A DNA stretch of 64,000 nucleotides from Dyadobacter endophyticus (GCF_014641595.1 NZ_BMIA01000003.1:1116001-1180000), one strand, 5' to 3'; counted from the first letter of the stretch, positions 35,269 through 45,341 are shown. Notes: generated by a model from the sequence alone, not told the origin. Program-made: numbers and translations.

Positions 35269-37719
35269 ATGAATCCGAGGAATAAATTCCGAAAGTGCAT
35301 GGCCGTCATGCTTTACATTATTGCTTTATTTTCCGCCAACCAATCCCACGCTCAGGCCAACGAAGGCCGCGGTGCATTGCGGGGCACCGTGAAAACTTCC
35401 GACGGCAAGGCGGCCGAATTTGTCAACATTACCATTAAAGGAACTGGAAAAGGAGCGCAAAGTGATGCAGACGGGCAATTTATCATCCGGAATATCCCTG
35501 CCGGCGAGCATAGGGTCGTAATCCAGTTGCTTGGTTATGAGCCTATCGAACGCCCGGCAGCCATCGGTTCTGATCAAACCGTCATATTCGAACCGGTATT
35601 CCTGAACGAGGACAGTAAGGCATTGCAGGAAGTCGTGATTAGCGGGGATATCAACAAGTTTTCCAAAAAAGAAAGCGATTACGTAGCCAAGCTCCCCGTG
35701 AGCAATATGGAGAACCCGCAGGTTTACAGTGCATTATCCAAAACACTTTTTACAGAACAGCTTATTACAGACTTCTCCAACATTGTTAAAAACGCGCCGG
35801 GGGTTTATAAAATCCAGGCCAATCGTGGTATTAACTCCGATGGAGCGACATTCTATGCATTGCGCGGTTTTCGCACGGAATTGTCCGTCGTGGATGGGTT
35901 GCCGGTACAAACGAACGGCGAGTTCGACCCGATCAATGTCGAAAAAGTGGAAGTGATCAAAGGGCCATCGGCTACACTGTTCGGCAGTTCGGTTACTTCG
36001 TTTGGCGGGCTAATGAATATCGTGACTAAAAAACCGGTTGAAATAGCGGGCGGTGAAATTGGTTACACAACCGGCAGTTTCGGCTTGAACCGTCTGACCG
36101 CCGACATTTATTCTCCTATTAATGCTTCCAAAAATCTTTTGCTGAGGGTTAATGCAGCCTATCAATATCAGGGCAGCTTCCAGGATGCGGGTTTCCGGAG
36201 AAGTCTCGTGATTGCACCATCACTGGAATACCGTGTGAATGAAAAGATGACCATCCTTTTCAACGCGGGCATTTACCAGAGCGAGATGACGAGCCCGTCG
36301 GCCGTTTTCCTCAACCGTACCCGCCAGTTTGCAGCACACACGCCTCAGGAACTGGGTTTTGATTGGAACAAGTCCTACACCAGCAACGACCTGACGATGA
36401 AAACGCCGACCATCAATGTGTATGGTCAGTTGAAATACAAACTTTCGCAAAGCTGGACGTCGCAAACCGCATTTTCGAGCAATACACGTAGATCAGAAGG
36501 TTTTTACCAATATCAGTTCATTCGAGGCGCCGTGGCCGATACCTTGCTCGAACGCAATATTTCTTTACAAAACACGACCAACAATGCGATCGACATCCAG
36601 CAGAATTTTATTGGCGATTTCAAAATCGGCACGTTACGCAACCGCATCGTAGTCGGCCTCGACTACCTGAACCGCACGGCGCACAACAACAACTCGCCTT
36701 ACATCGTGTTCGACAATGTAAGCGGGATTCACAATGACCCGAATTACCTCAAAATCAACCGCACGTCCGTGGAGGCGCGACTGGCCATGAACAACGACGC
36801 GCCTTTACGTAACTATAACTCGGGTAATGTGTACAGCGCCTATTTCTCCGACGTCCTCAATGTTACCGACCGCCTGCTCGCGATGATCAGCCTGCGCATC
36901 GACCGTTTTGAAAACAAAGGCACATTAAACCACGCGACCCGCACCTACGTCGCTAATACACAGTTCAAGCAAACGGCCGTTTCGCCCAAACTGGGCCTTG
37001 TCTATCAGTTGATCAAAGACCGGCTTTCTGTTTTTGGAAACTATATGAACGGCTTCTTCAATGTTGCCCCTGTAACCCAGCCGCTACCTGATATTTCCGG
37101 GGTGTTTAAGCCACAGCAGGCCAATCAGCTCGAAGGCGGTATTAAACTGGAAAGCTATCAGGGTAAGCTGAATATGACCATCAGCTATTATGACATTAAA
37201 GTAGACAACACCACGCGCACCGACGTGCTCGTACGCGATGGCAAGAATTACAACGTCACCGTGCAGAACGGCACGCAATACAGCCGTGGAATTGAGGTAG
37301 AAATTATTGCTAACCCGATAACGGGGCTAAACCTCGTGGCGGGTTATAGCCATAATGATAGCAAACTGACCAAATCTACCGTCGCGCTGGAAGGTCGCCG
37401 CCCCGCTAATGCCGGCCCGGCGGATCTGGCGAATGCGTGGATCAGCTACAATCTGCCTTTCGGAAAGCTCAAAGGAATCGGGGCCGGTATTGGCGGCAAC
37501 TACATCAGCGAACATTTGACTTCGAATTCGGCGGTGACGGGTATTTTCACGATTCCTTCCTACACGGTTCTGAATGCGACGGTATTCTATAACACCAAAG
37601 CATGGCGGCTGGGGCTGAAACTCGACAATATGCTGGATAAGAAATATTTTGCCGGACAGGGTGTGCTCACGCCCCAGATGCCGAGGAATTTCTCGGCGAA
37701 CCTGGCGATCAAGTTTTAG
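35269..37719 (+). CDS. TonB-dependent siderophore-type receptor
   Basis: Outer-membrane importer, probably of an iron-siderophore. From the ATG at 35269 it has 816 residues with a signal peptide (KCMAVMLYIIALFSANQSHA, then Q). A carboxypeptidase-regulatory-like domain (GALRGTVKTSDGKAAEFVNI) precedes the plug (NAPGVYKI, YALRGFRTELSVVDGLPV, VEVIKGPSATLFG) and the barrel, which ends in MPRNFSANLAIKF. The RGF/VDGLP plug motifs are those of FhuA-like siderophore receptors rather than SusC proteins. No siderophore biosynthesis or Fur gene is adjacent, and I saw no clear Fur box. Confidence 0.9.
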   Translation: MNPRNKFRKCMAVMLYIIALFSANQSHAQANEGRGALRGTVKTSDGKAAEFVNITIKGTGKGAQSDADGQFIIRNIPAGEHRVVIQLLGYEPIERPAAIGSDQTVIFEPVFLNEDSKALQEVVISGDINKFSKKESDYVAKLPVSNMENPQVYSALSKTLFTEQLITDFSNIVKNAPGVYKIQANRGINSDGATFYALRGFRTELSVVDGLPVQTNGEFDPINVEKVEVIKGPSATLFGSSVTSFGGLMNIVTKKPVEIAGGEIGYTTGSFGLNRLTADIYSPINASKNLLLRVNAAYQYQGSFQDAGFRRSLVIAPSLEYRVNEKMTILFNAGIYQSEMTSPSAVFLNRTRQFAAHTPQELGFDWNKSYTSNDLTMKTPTINVYGQLKYKLSQSWTSQTAFSSNTRRSEGFYQYQFIRGAVADTLLERNISLQNTTNNAIDIQQNFIGDFKIGTLRNRIVVGLDYLNRTAHNNNSPYIVFDNVSGIHNDPNYLKINRTSVEARLAMNNDAPLRNYNSGNVYSAYFSDVLNVTDRLLAMISLRIDRFENKGTLNHATRTYVANTQFKQTAVSPKLGLVYQLIKDRLSVFGNYMNGFFNVAPVTQPLPDISGVFKPQQANQLEGGIKLESYQGKLNMTISYYDIKVDNTTRTDVLVRDGKNYNVTVQNGTQYSRGIEVEIIANPITGLNLVAGYSHNDSKLTKSTVALEGRRPANAGPADLANAWISYNLPFGKLKGIGAGIGGNYISEHLTSNSAVTGIFTIPSYTVLNATVFYNTKAWRLGLKLDNMLDKKYFAGQGVLTPQMPRNFSANLAIKF

Positions 37720-37736
37720 CTAGCTGGTGGATTAAA

Positions 37737-37780
37737 AATCAAAACGGGCCGCCTCATTTGAAGCAGCCCGTTTTTGATTT
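37737..37780. terminator. Bidirectional terminator between TonB receptor and DUF1080 gene
   Basis: AATCAAAACGGGC at 37737-37749 pairs with GCCCGTTTTTGATT at 37766-37779 with one bulge. A-rich and T-rich arms serve both convergent genes. Confidence 0.85.
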
Positions 37781-37796
37781 CAATATCCTCTAAAAT

Positions 37797-38561
37797 TTAC
37801 AATTCACGAATCCAGATATTGCGGAAGCTCGTCGTATTGTTGTGGTCCTGCAATTTGATAGGGCCTTTTCCGTGCGGCTCGATTGTCGGCTGGCCGATGT
37901 AAGGAGTCGTTCCCTGGATCGCGGTATGGTTTTGAACCAATACACCATTGTGGATCACGGTAATGTAAGGCGGGATACTCATCTGGCCATCTTTGTTGAA
38001 ATGCGGCTGTGTGTAAATCACGTCGTAAGTCTGCCATTCGCCCGGGCCTACGGCCGCGTTTACGAGGGGCATTGTTTGCTTGTAGATAGAACCGGCCTGA
38101 CCGTTCGAGTAAGTCGGGTTGTTGTAGCTGTCGAGTACCTGCAATTCGTAAACGCCCTGCATGAAAATACCGCTGTTACCGCGGCCTTGTCCATTTCCGT
38201 CTACTTTCGCGGGGGTTCTCCATTCGATGTGCAGCTGATAGTCGCCGAACGTCTGTTTGGTTTGGATGTCGCCTGATTTCGGGGCAACGGTCATTGCGCC
38301 GTCGCCAACTGTCCAGGGAGCAGCCGCTTTGCCGTCTTTACCGGAAACCCACTGATCGAGGTTTTTACCGTCGAACAGAATAATAGCATCCGAAGGGGCT
38401 GTGAAGCCTGAAACGGCCGGAGAACCTTTACCTGGCGTTACAACACGGGGAACCGGGTTCCACAATTCGCTGGATTCAGGAGTTTGCTTCGCAGGTTGCA
38501 ATTGCGCGTGTGCGGCGAAGGCTGCGGCCATGCTGAACGCGGTAAGCATCAATTTTCTCAT
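37797..38561 (-). CDS. DUF1080 (3-keto-disaccharide hydrolase family) protein, exported
   Basis: 254-residue exported protein with a signal peptide (MRKLMLTAFSMAAAFAAHA). The DUF1080 concanavalin-like fold is shown by IILFDGKNLDQWVSGKDGKA, TKQTFGDYQLHIEWRTP, GNSGIFMQGVYELQVLDSYN and the C-terminal GPIKLQDHNNTTSFRNIWIREL. Family members include hydrolases of 3-keto-glucosides, though most are untested. It diverges from a second DUF1080 gene across 192 bases, so the two may share control. The substrate is unknown. Confidence 0.9.
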   Translation of the reverse strand: MRKLMLTAFSMAAAFAAHAQLQPAKQTPESSELWNPVPRVVTPGKGSPAVSGFTAPSDAIILFDGKNLDQWVSGKDGKAAAPWTVGDGAMTVAPKSGDIQTKQTFGDYQLHIEWRTPAKVDGNGQGRGNSGIFMQGVYELQVLDSYNNPTYSNGQAGSIYKQTMPLVNAAVGPGEWQTYDVIYTQPHFNKDGQMSIPPYITVIHNGVLVQNHTAIQGTTPYIGQPTIEPHGKGPIKLQDHNNTTSFRNIWIREL

Positions 38562-38753
38562 TTGAAAAGTAACAGTTTTAGTCTAATAACTTTTTGAAAT
38601 AGTATCAAAACACAACATTAAGTAAAAAGCACTAACAAAAAGGATTCTCATCTATATAAATGTAATTTTCCCGATTCTTATCACGTAATTTGCAGGGCTA
38701 AAGGCACTCCTGGCCTGATTGCTAATCTAAAACCGACTAAGCTTACTGCAAGT

Positions 38754-40601
38754 ATGTTTAAAACCAACCGTTCACTTTTTCAATTAATCGCCTCTGGGGT
38801 AGCGGCTTTTGCCATGCACACCGCCTACGCCCAGCAGCCTATTCCCCTCAACGACCTCAGTGCTTTTACGACCAAATCCAGTGACTGGAAAATCGTCGGT
38901 AATGCATCGGCCGACCTCTCCAAAGAAAACGCGCTGATTACCAGCCCGGGTAAAGGAGTACTGGCTTGCCTCCATGAAAAAGGCAAGTATGGCAGCGACT
39001 ATGAACTGATTTCCAACTTCAAACACGGCGATCTCGACCTTGAACTGGATTTCATGATGAGCAAAGGTTCCAACTCAGGAATCTATCTGCAAGGCAACTA
39101 CGAAGTACAGCTTTTCGACAGCTGGGGTAAAAAAGGCGCCAAATACAACGACTGTGGTGGTATTTACGAGCGCTGGAACGATTCCAAGCCCGAAGGTGAA
39201 AAAGGTTACGAAGGATACGCACCGCGTTTCAATGTGGCGAAAGCGCCGGGATTGTGGCAGCATATCAAAATCTCCTACCAGGCACCGCGTTTCGACGCAA
39301 ATGGCAAGAAAATCGCGAATGCGGTATTCCTTTCTATCGTCTTAAATGGTGTGACTATCCACGAAAACGTGGAAGTTAGCGGGCCTACCCGCGGTTCACT
39401 GACGGCTGAGGACGTGCCAATGGGTCCGATCCGCATCCAGGGCGACCACGGTTCTTTGGCAATCCGCAATATTGTGGTTAATAATTTTGACAAGAAACCT
39501 GCGACCCTTTCCGAGCTGACCTACAAAACCTATTACGGCGGTCTGTCCGAAACCGAGGACCTTTCAAAACTTACTCCTGCGGAAACCGGCAAGTCGGAAT
39601 CGCTGAACTGGGAGATTTTGAAAGAGAACAACAATTACTCTTACGTTTACAATGGCCGTTTCAACGCAGCTACCGAAGGCGAATACGCTTTCCGCTTGCA
39701 GGCTTCGGGTAATTCCTACCTGAAAATCGACGGTAAAGATGTGATCAAACCCGAGTGGAAATCGAACAACGAATTCCGTGTAGGCAAAGTAAACCTGAAA
39801 GCCGGCGACCATACGATCGAAGTTTTCAACAACAAAAGAGATGGCTGGATGCGCCCGGTATTGGGCCTTTGGACCAGCGGTCCTGGCTTCCGCGAGGTGG
39901 CTTACCATGCAAAAAGCTCGGCCATGGGTGGCGGTTCTACCGATCCGATCCTGATCCAGGCACCTACCAACACGATTACCCGCTCTTTCATGGATTTCCG
40001 CAAGGACGAAAAAGCGAAAAGAATACGCGTTGTACACGCGGCGTCTGTGGGTAGCCCTGCGAGCCTGCATTATACGTACGACCTCGACAAAGGCGCAATC
40101 CTGCAAGTTTGGCGTGGCGAATTCCTGGATGCAACCCCAATGTGGCACGACCGCGGCGATGGCTCCTCACGCCCGCGAGGCAGCGTGACGTTGCTCGGCG
40201 ACGATATGTTCTTGGGTAGATCAGGTAAATCTAAGTGGGAAGCGGACACAACCGGCAGCGGTTACCGTCCGAAAGGTTATGTATTGGATGATTCCGACGT
40301 GCCTACCTTCCAATATCAGGCATTCGGCTCGGCGATCACCGACTACGTGTCCGTCGTGAATAACCAGTATTTCGAGCGCATTGTAAAGGTGAATAACCCT
40401 GCAAAAGACCTCGTGGCACGCCTAGCTGACGGTTCTTCCATTGAAAAAATCTCGGAAGGACTTTACGCAGTAGACGATAAATCGTACTACATCCAGCTGG
40501 CCGACAAAAAACTTAAACCAGAAATCAGAGGCGCAAAAGGCGAACAGGAACTCATCGTGCCTGTTACCAACGGCGAAGTGAAGTACTCCATCCTGTTCTG
40601 A
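38754..40601 (+). CDS. DUF1080-PA14 multidomain exported protein
   Basis: 615-residue exported protein with the signal ending at MHTAYAQ. Domain order: DUF1080 (about 25-245; SGIYLQGNYEVQLFDSWGKK, GPIRIQGDHGSLAIRNIVV), a PA14-like carbohydrate-binding domain (about 255-375; FNAATEGEYAFRLQASGNSY and DGKDVI), then a C-terminal beta-rich region with TRSFMDFRKDEKAKRIRVVH. PA14 domains often bind sugars. It lies 27 bases before the dehydrogenase/cytochrome gene on the same strand, so both probably serve one extracytoplasmic sugar-oxidation step. Confidence 0.88.
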   Translation: MFKTNRSLFQLIASGVAAFAMHTAYAQQPIPLNDLSAFTTKSSDWKIVGNASADLSKENALITSPGKGVLACLHEKGKYGSDYELISNFKHGDLDLELDFMMSKGSNSGIYLQGNYEVQLFDSWGKKGAKYNDCGGIYERWNDSKPEGEKGYEGYAPRFNVAKAPGLWQHIKISYQAPRFDANGKKIANAVFLSIVLNGVTIHENVEVSGPTRGSLTAEDVPMGPIRIQGDHGSLAIRNIVVNNFDKKPATLSELTYKTYYGGLSETEDLSKLTPAETGKSESLNWEILKENNNYSYVYNGRFNAATEGEYAFRLQASGNSYLKIDGKDVIKPEWKSNNEFRVGKVNLKAGDHTIEVFNNKRDGWMRPVLGLWTSGPGFREVAYHAKSSAMGGGSTDPILIQAPTNTITRSFMDFRKDEKAKRIRVVHAASVGSPASLHYTYDLDKGAILQVWRGEFLDATPMWHDRGDGSSRPRGSVTLLGDDMFLGRSGKSKWEADTTGSGYRPKGYVLDDSDVPTFQYQAFGSAITDYVSVVNNQYFERIVKVNNPAKDLVARLADGSSIEKISEGLYAVDDKSYYIQLADKKLKPEIRGAKGEQELIVPVTNGEVKYSILF

Positions 40602-40628
40602 TTTTAACCTATTATTCCTGATTTGACA

Positions 40629-42575
40629 ATGAAAAAACTTGCTCATATAGCATTCGCTCTTTTGGCTTCCCTCTCTACGCTGAAAGCGCAGGAGTCTCCG
40701 AAAGAAGAAGATTTTTACAAGATCGTCACCCCGCCGATTCCGGAGGGTATTATTCTCGAAGTGGGTGGCTTAACGACCCTGCCAAACGGTTCACTGGCGA
40801 TTTCAACCCGTCGTGGTGAAGTTTGGATCGTGGATAACCCTACCAGCCGCACGCCATATTTCCGCAAGTTCGCGACCGGCTTGCACGAAATCCTGGGTTT
40901 GGCATACAAAGAAGGTGCATTGTACTGCGCACAGCGTGGTGAGTTGACCAAATTGGTCGATAAAAATGGCGACGGCAAGGCTGATGTTTACGAAACTGTT
41001 TACGCGTGGCCGCTTTCAGGTCACTACCACGAATATTCGTTCGGTCCTAAACTCGCTCCGGATGGCAGCTTTTTCGTGAGTGGCAACGTAGCATTCGGTG
41101 ACGAAGAATGGTGGAGAGGCGAAAGCCGTGTTCCCGGGCGTGGCTGGATATTCCACATCACCAATGACGGCAAATTCGAACCATACGCAACCGGCGTGCG
41201 CTCCCCTGCGGGTATCAGCATGCTGAACGGCGAGCTATTCTACACCGACAACCAGGGCGACTGGATGGGTACCGGTGCTATTTTCCAGGTTAAAAAAGGC
41301 GGCTTCATGGGTCACCCGGCAGGTTTGAAATGGGCTGGATTGCCTAACTCGCCTGTAAAACTGACTGAAAAGCAATTCTTCGCGGAGCGCGATAACCGCC
41401 AGCACCGCAATGCACAGGACCGCGCTATCAAGCCTGAAAACACAATGGGTGAAGAGCCACAGTTCTTGTACCAGTTGAAACAGAAATATGACATGGTGCA
41501 GCTTCCGGCTGTATGGTTGCCTTATGGTGTACACGGTGTTTCTACCGCGGAACTGATTTTGGATGATACCAAAGGAAACTTCGGCCCATTCACAGGCCAG
41601 GTGTTTGTGGGTGACCAGGGACAAAGCAATATCATGCGTATCGTGATGGAAAAAGTAAAAGGGGAATACCAAGGCGCCAGCATCGGTTTCCGCAGCGGAT
41701 TCCAGTCGGGTGTATTGCGTATGGCATTCGATAAGGATGGATCGATGTTCGTAGGGGAAACCAACCGTGGTTGGGGGTCTGCCGGTGATGCCAACCAAGG
41801 CTTGCAACGTCTCGTTTGGAACGGCAAAATGCCATTCGAAATGTACACTGTAAAAGCACAGCCAGACGGTTTTGAAATCGAATTCACGATGCCTGTTGAC
41901 CGCAAGTCGGCGGAGGATCTGGATTCTTACAAAGTGAGCAGCTACCTCTACAAGCATTACCCTGTTTACGGTAGCCCGCAGATCAACCTGGAAGATGTGA
42001 AAATCGCAGGTGTGAAAGTTTCCGACGACAACAAGAAGGTGCGTATCGTACTCGACGGAATGAAACAGTATTACGTTCACAAGATCTCTCTGGAAGGCGT
42101 TCGTTCGGCTACCAACAGCTGGTCACTGGTTCACCCCGATGCATACTATACGCTGAACAATATCCCTGACGGCGACAAGCTGAAAGTTTCTGATCTGAAA
42201 ACTACCCGTTCGGGCAAAGCACAGGCATCGGTTTCGGCCGAGCCTGCGAAAGAGCACGTATCACCGGATGGAAAAGGCAAAGCAACTCCCGCGAAAGCCG
42301 GAGCAGCGGCCAAAACCCCAACCTGGGAAGAAGTGAAACCATTGTTGGCGAAAAACACCTGCCTTGCCTGCCACGCACCCGACAAGAAAGTAGTGGGTCC
42401 TTCTTACGCTGACGTTGCAAAACGCAAATACAGCAATGAGAAAATCGTGGAACTGATTTACGCACCGAAGCCTGAAAACTGGCCTGACTACGCGACGCCA
42501 ATGGCGCCAATGCCTCAGGTTCCCAAGGCAGAAGCTGCTAAAATCGCAGCTTGGATCAATTCGCTTGCGAAATAA
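40629..42575 (+). CDS. Sugar-dehydrogenase-like beta-propeller fused to cytochrome c
   Basis: 648-residue exported protein. The signal peptide is MKKLAHIAFALLASLSTLKA; the ATG at 40629 is preferred over an in-frame TTG six bases earlier. Residues about 40-390 form a glucose/sorbosone-dehydrogenase-like six-bladed propeller (GLTTLPNGSLAISTRRGEVW, GVRSPAGISM, TGQVFVGDQGQSNIMRI). A linker and an Ala/Lys/Pro-rich stretch lead to a C-terminal cytochrome c domain with CLACH as haem site and a late MAPMPQVPKAEA that holds the probable methionine ligand. Electrons from sugar oxidation would pass to the attached haem. Whether a PQQ-type cofactor is bound is not shown. Confidence 0.9.
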   Translation: MKKLAHIAFALLASLSTLKAQESPKEEDFYKIVTPPIPEGIILEVGGLTTLPNGSLAISTRRGEVWIVDNPTSRTPYFRKFATGLHEILGLAYKEGALYCAQRGELTKLVDKNGDGKADVYETVYAWPLSGHYHEYSFGPKLAPDGSFFVSGNVAFGDEEWWRGESRVPGRGWIFHITNDGKFEPYATGVRSPAGISMLNGELFYTDNQGDWMGTGAIFQVKKGGFMGHPAGLKWAGLPNSPVKLTEKQFFAERDNRQHRNAQDRAIKPENTMGEEPQFLYQLKQKYDMVQLPAVWLPYGVHGVSTAELILDDTKGNFGPFTGQVFVGDQGQSNIMRIVMEKVKGEYQGASIGFRSGFQSGVLRMAFDKDGSMFVGETNRGWGSAGDANQGLQRLVWNGKMPFEMYTVKAQPDGFEIEFTMPVDRKSAEDLDSYKVSSYLYKHYPVYGSPQINLEDVKIAGVKVSDDNKKVRIVLDGMKQYYVHKISLEGVRSATNSWSLVHPDAYYTLNNIPDGDKLKVSDLKTTRSGKAQASVSAEPAKEHVSPDGKGKATPAKAGAAAKTPTWEEVKPLLAKNTCLACHAPDKKVVGPSYADVAKRKYSNEKIVELIYAPKPENWPDYATPMAPMPQVPKAEAAKIAAWINSLAK

Positions 42576-42610
42576 TTGCATTCAAACCGGGCCTGGCCCG
42601 GGTAATCTAT

Positions 42611-42649
42611 AAAAAAGGCTGCTTCCGCATCGGAGGCAGCCTTTTTAGT
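42611..42649 (+). terminator. Rho-independent terminator after the dehydrogenase/cytochrome gene
   Basis: AAAAAGGCTGCTTCCG pairs with CGGAGGCAGCCTTTTT (one mismatch) and is followed by AGTT. It ends the DUF1080-PA14/dehydrogenase transcript. Confidence 0.85.
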
Positions 42650-42776
42650 TGAGGATCAGCTCATTTAGAATACATTTTAAAACATTATCTTCACATTACA
42701 AATAAGACTAACGCGGTGTAAATCGCACGTTTTACCCCTGTAAATGCGTTAGTTGGTATTGAATGTTACCAAAACT

Positions 42777-45341
42777 ATGTCTACTCTGCGTGGCCCGTCT
42801 TTCCTGAAATCGGTGAAAGGAAAAATCCTTCTCGGTTTTTTTATCGCCTCCCTCGCCCTGGCAGCGTCGTGGGTTACGAGCAAACTGGCGTTCAGCAATA
42901 TGCTTACTACGCTCACTTCGCTCTCGACCCCGGATAACAAAATGCGGCTGGTCAACAAAATATTCAAGGATATCCTCACACTCGATCACCTTCAGAACGA
43001 ACGTAAGCTGAAAGGCGAAGAACTGAACGACGAAGTACTGGCTCAATCCGTCGAACTGATAGCGACACTGGATTCTCTGAGCGACATGAGCATCGGCGAC
43101 GACATGCAGATCATCCGGATCGACTCCATGAAGAAGATCCTGAAAGAACGCGAAAAAATATACGGCGATTATGTAAAAGTTCGCTCCAAGCTGGTCAGTA
43201 ACAAGGCCCTGGAAGACGAAGTCAAATCCATTTCCGGACTTATCACCACCAAGGCACTGAAACCGGACAGCACGGTAGTCAAAACCGAAAAACGGACCAC
43301 TACCACCACCGTCTACACGGAAGTGCCTGATACGTCGCAAAAGGCAGGAGCAAAAAAAGGCTTCTTCGGCCGCGTTTTCGGTGGAAGTAAAAAGACTAAA
43401 AAACCAGCGCCGGAACCCACCAAACTGGTGCAAAAGCAGGAAGTAAACGTCCAGGTCGATACCATCCGCGTGGCCAAGAAGGACAGTACCATTGAAAAGG
43501 TAGGCGAGGCCGTTCACGCCATCGAAAAATCCCAGAAAAAACGGGCGGTAACCTTCGTCGACCGCGAACAGGAGCTTGCAACTGCCGGCAACTCGCTGGT
43601 GAAGCAACTGCTCGACGTAATGCAAAAGGTTGAAAAGGAAGTGTTGAAAGAATCGGGTGAGAATAGTGTCGAAGCCAAAGAGATTGTGGAGGGCAGTATC
43701 GATTACCTCGAATGGATCATGCTGGGCTTTTTCTTCCTCACCGCGGTGATGGCCTATTTCATCTTTACCGACATTACCAAAAGTAACGAATACCGCGAGC
43801 AACTCGAAGAAGCCAAAGAAGAGGCCGAATACCACAGCATGGCCAAGCAGCGCTTTCTGGCCAATATGAGCCACGAAATCCGTACACCGCTGCAATCCAT
43901 TATCGGCTACGCGGAAGCATTGAAGAATGAGGAAAAACCACGGAAGCAAGATCTTGAAACCCTGCATTCCGCTTCGGAACACTTGCTATACCTGGTCAAC
44001 GAAGTACTCGATTACAGCCGCATCATTTCCGACCGGTTTACTTTCGAAGACAGGGTATTTTCCATCAATCCGGTCCTGAACGAGGTAGTACAGGTATTAC
44101 GGCCCACAGCGTTATCGAAAGGGCTGGTAATGAGGCTCGAAAATTCACTCAAACCAAACCTGTACCTGCACGGCGACCCGTTCCGACTGCGGCAGGTTCT
44201 GTACAATCTGCTGACTAATGCAATCAAGTTCACAGAAAACGGCGAGGTGGTTCTGAAAGTGGCAGGCCATGAAAGCGGTAATCTTGCTAAAATCGAATTC
44301 CAGGTTTCGGATACAGGTATCGGATTGTCAAAAGAGCAGACAGAACGCATATTTAACCAATTTGAGCAGGCCGACCCATCTATTCAGCGCAGGTACGGCG
44401 GTACCGGGCTCGGGCTCAGCATTGTAAAAGCATTGGTGGAAGGCATGTCGGGCAGCGTCCATGTCATCAGCAAACAGGGAGAGGGCACGACTTTTTTTGT
44501 CACCACCAGTATGAAAAAGGCAGACACACTGGAATTGGCAGAGGAAGCGCCGGAAAGAAGCTATCAGATCAATGGCAAAGTATGGCTGGTTGATGATGAC
44601 GCCTTCATTCTCAAATGGTGCTCATCCGTTCTCGAAATGAACGGCATTTCGCATACAGCGTTCTCCTCGGCAGAGGAGGTCCTGAACCGGCCCTGGGATA
44701 ATCAGGTGAAGTTCTTACTGACCGACATGCGCATGTCGGGCATGAACGGGGCCGAATTGGTGAAACGCCTCCGCAAATCGGCGCCCGATGGTGTTAAATT
44801 TTTCGTACTCACGGCACAGGCATTGCCCGAGGAACGTAAAAAACTGCTTGGAATGGGCTTCGACGGTTATCTGATGAAACCTTTCCATTCCCGCGATTTG
44901 CTGGAACTGCTCGAAGCTTCCTCAACCACGGAAGTGCCTGAGACCCCTGCCGCATCTAACGAAAACAATTCTGTGGACGATCATACGGGCCATAATCTAG
45001 ACTTCGACTTCTCAATGCTAACCGAAATGACTTTTGGCGATGAAAGCCTTCTGCGTGAAATATTGGATCAGTTTGTCAAAGATTCCCGGAGTGATATCGG
45101 TTCATTAAGGCATCATATCGCGGCGGGTGAGTCCGACCATGCTCAGGAACTCATGCACCGCATGGCAGGGCGCACGGGACAGATCGGCGCGCGCGACTTG
45201 TCGGCGCGGTTCCGAAACCTGGAAATCGCCCTTCGCGAAAACCCATCGGAAGTGTCGGAAAAAGAAATGACGCAGGTCGTAAACGACGCTGCGTCAGTAG
45301 TGGAGCAAGTGGAAGAAAAAGCGCTCTCCTACTCTATATGA
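42777..45341 (+). CDS. Hybrid sensor histidine kinase with receiver and Hpt domains
   Basis: 854-residue membrane sensor. TM1 (about 14-33) and TM2 (about 313-331) flank a 280-residue extracytoplasmic, mainly coiled region that holds the odd basic-aromatic patch AKKGFFGRVFGG (192-203). HisKA with the phospho-acceptor H366 in MSHEIRTP, HATPase (NLLTNAIKFT, DTGIGL, GTGLGLSI), receiver with D650 in LLTDMRMSG and K701 in LMKPF, and a C-terminal Hpt with H794 in ELMHRMAG follow. I chose the ATG at 42777 over the in-frame TTG at 42753. The 3' end overlaps the convergent sigma-54 regulator by 13 bases. The signal is unknown. Confidence 0.93.
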   Translation: MSTLRGPSFLKSVKGKILLGFFIASLALAASWVTSKLAFSNMLTTLTSLSTPDNKMRLVNKIFKDILTLDHLQNERKLKGEELNDEVLAQSVELIATLDSLSDMSIGDDMQIIRIDSMKKILKEREKIYGDYVKVRSKLVSNKALEDEVKSISGLITTKALKPDSTVVKTEKRTTTTTVYTEVPDTSQKAGAKKGFFGRVFGGSKKTKKPAPEPTKLVQKQEVNVQVDTIRVAKKDSTIEKVGEAVHAIEKSQKKRAVTFVDREQELATAGNSLVKQLLDVMQKVEKEVLKESGENSVEAKEIVEGSIDYLEWIMLGFFFLTAVMAYFIFTDITKSNEYREQLEEAKEEAEYHSMAKQRFLANMSHEIRTPLQSIIGYAEALKNEEKPRKQDLETLHSASEHLLYLVNEVLDYSRIISDRFTFEDRVFSINPVLNEVVQVLRPTALSKGLVMRLENSLKPNLYLHGDPFRLRQVLYNLLTNAIKFTENGEVVLKVAGHESGNLAKIEFQVSDTGIGLSKEQTERIFNQFEQADPSIQRRYGGTGLGLSIVKALVEGMSGSVHVISKQGEGTTFFVTTSMKKADTLELAEEAPERSYQINGKVWLVDDDAFILKWCSSVLEMNGISHTAFSSAEEVLNRPWDNQVKFLLTDMRMSGMNGAELVKRLRKSAPDGVKFFVLTAQALPEERKKLLGMGFDGYLMKPFHSRDLLELLEASSTTEVPETPAASNENNSVDDHTGHNLDFDFSMLTEMTFGDESLLREILDQFVKDSRSDIGSLRHHIAAGESDHAQELMHRMAGRTGQIGARDLSARFRNLEIALRENPSEVSEKEMTQVVNDAASVVEQVEEKALSYSI

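Noticed and set aside
41235..42080. 281-codon minus-strand frame inside the dehydrogenase/cytochrome gene
   Set aside because: The plus-strand gene has clear domains and a signal peptide. The antisense translation shows no recognisable motif.
42700..42770. TGTAAATCGC/TGTAAATGCG near-repeats before the histidine kinase as an operator
   Set aside because: Too short and imperfect to separate from chance in this A/T-rich stretch.
42732..43982. 416-codon minus-strand frame opposite the histidine kinase
   Set aside because: Phe/Leu-rich translation is the complement of Lys/Glu-rich coiled coils. The kinase has complete motifs on the other strand.
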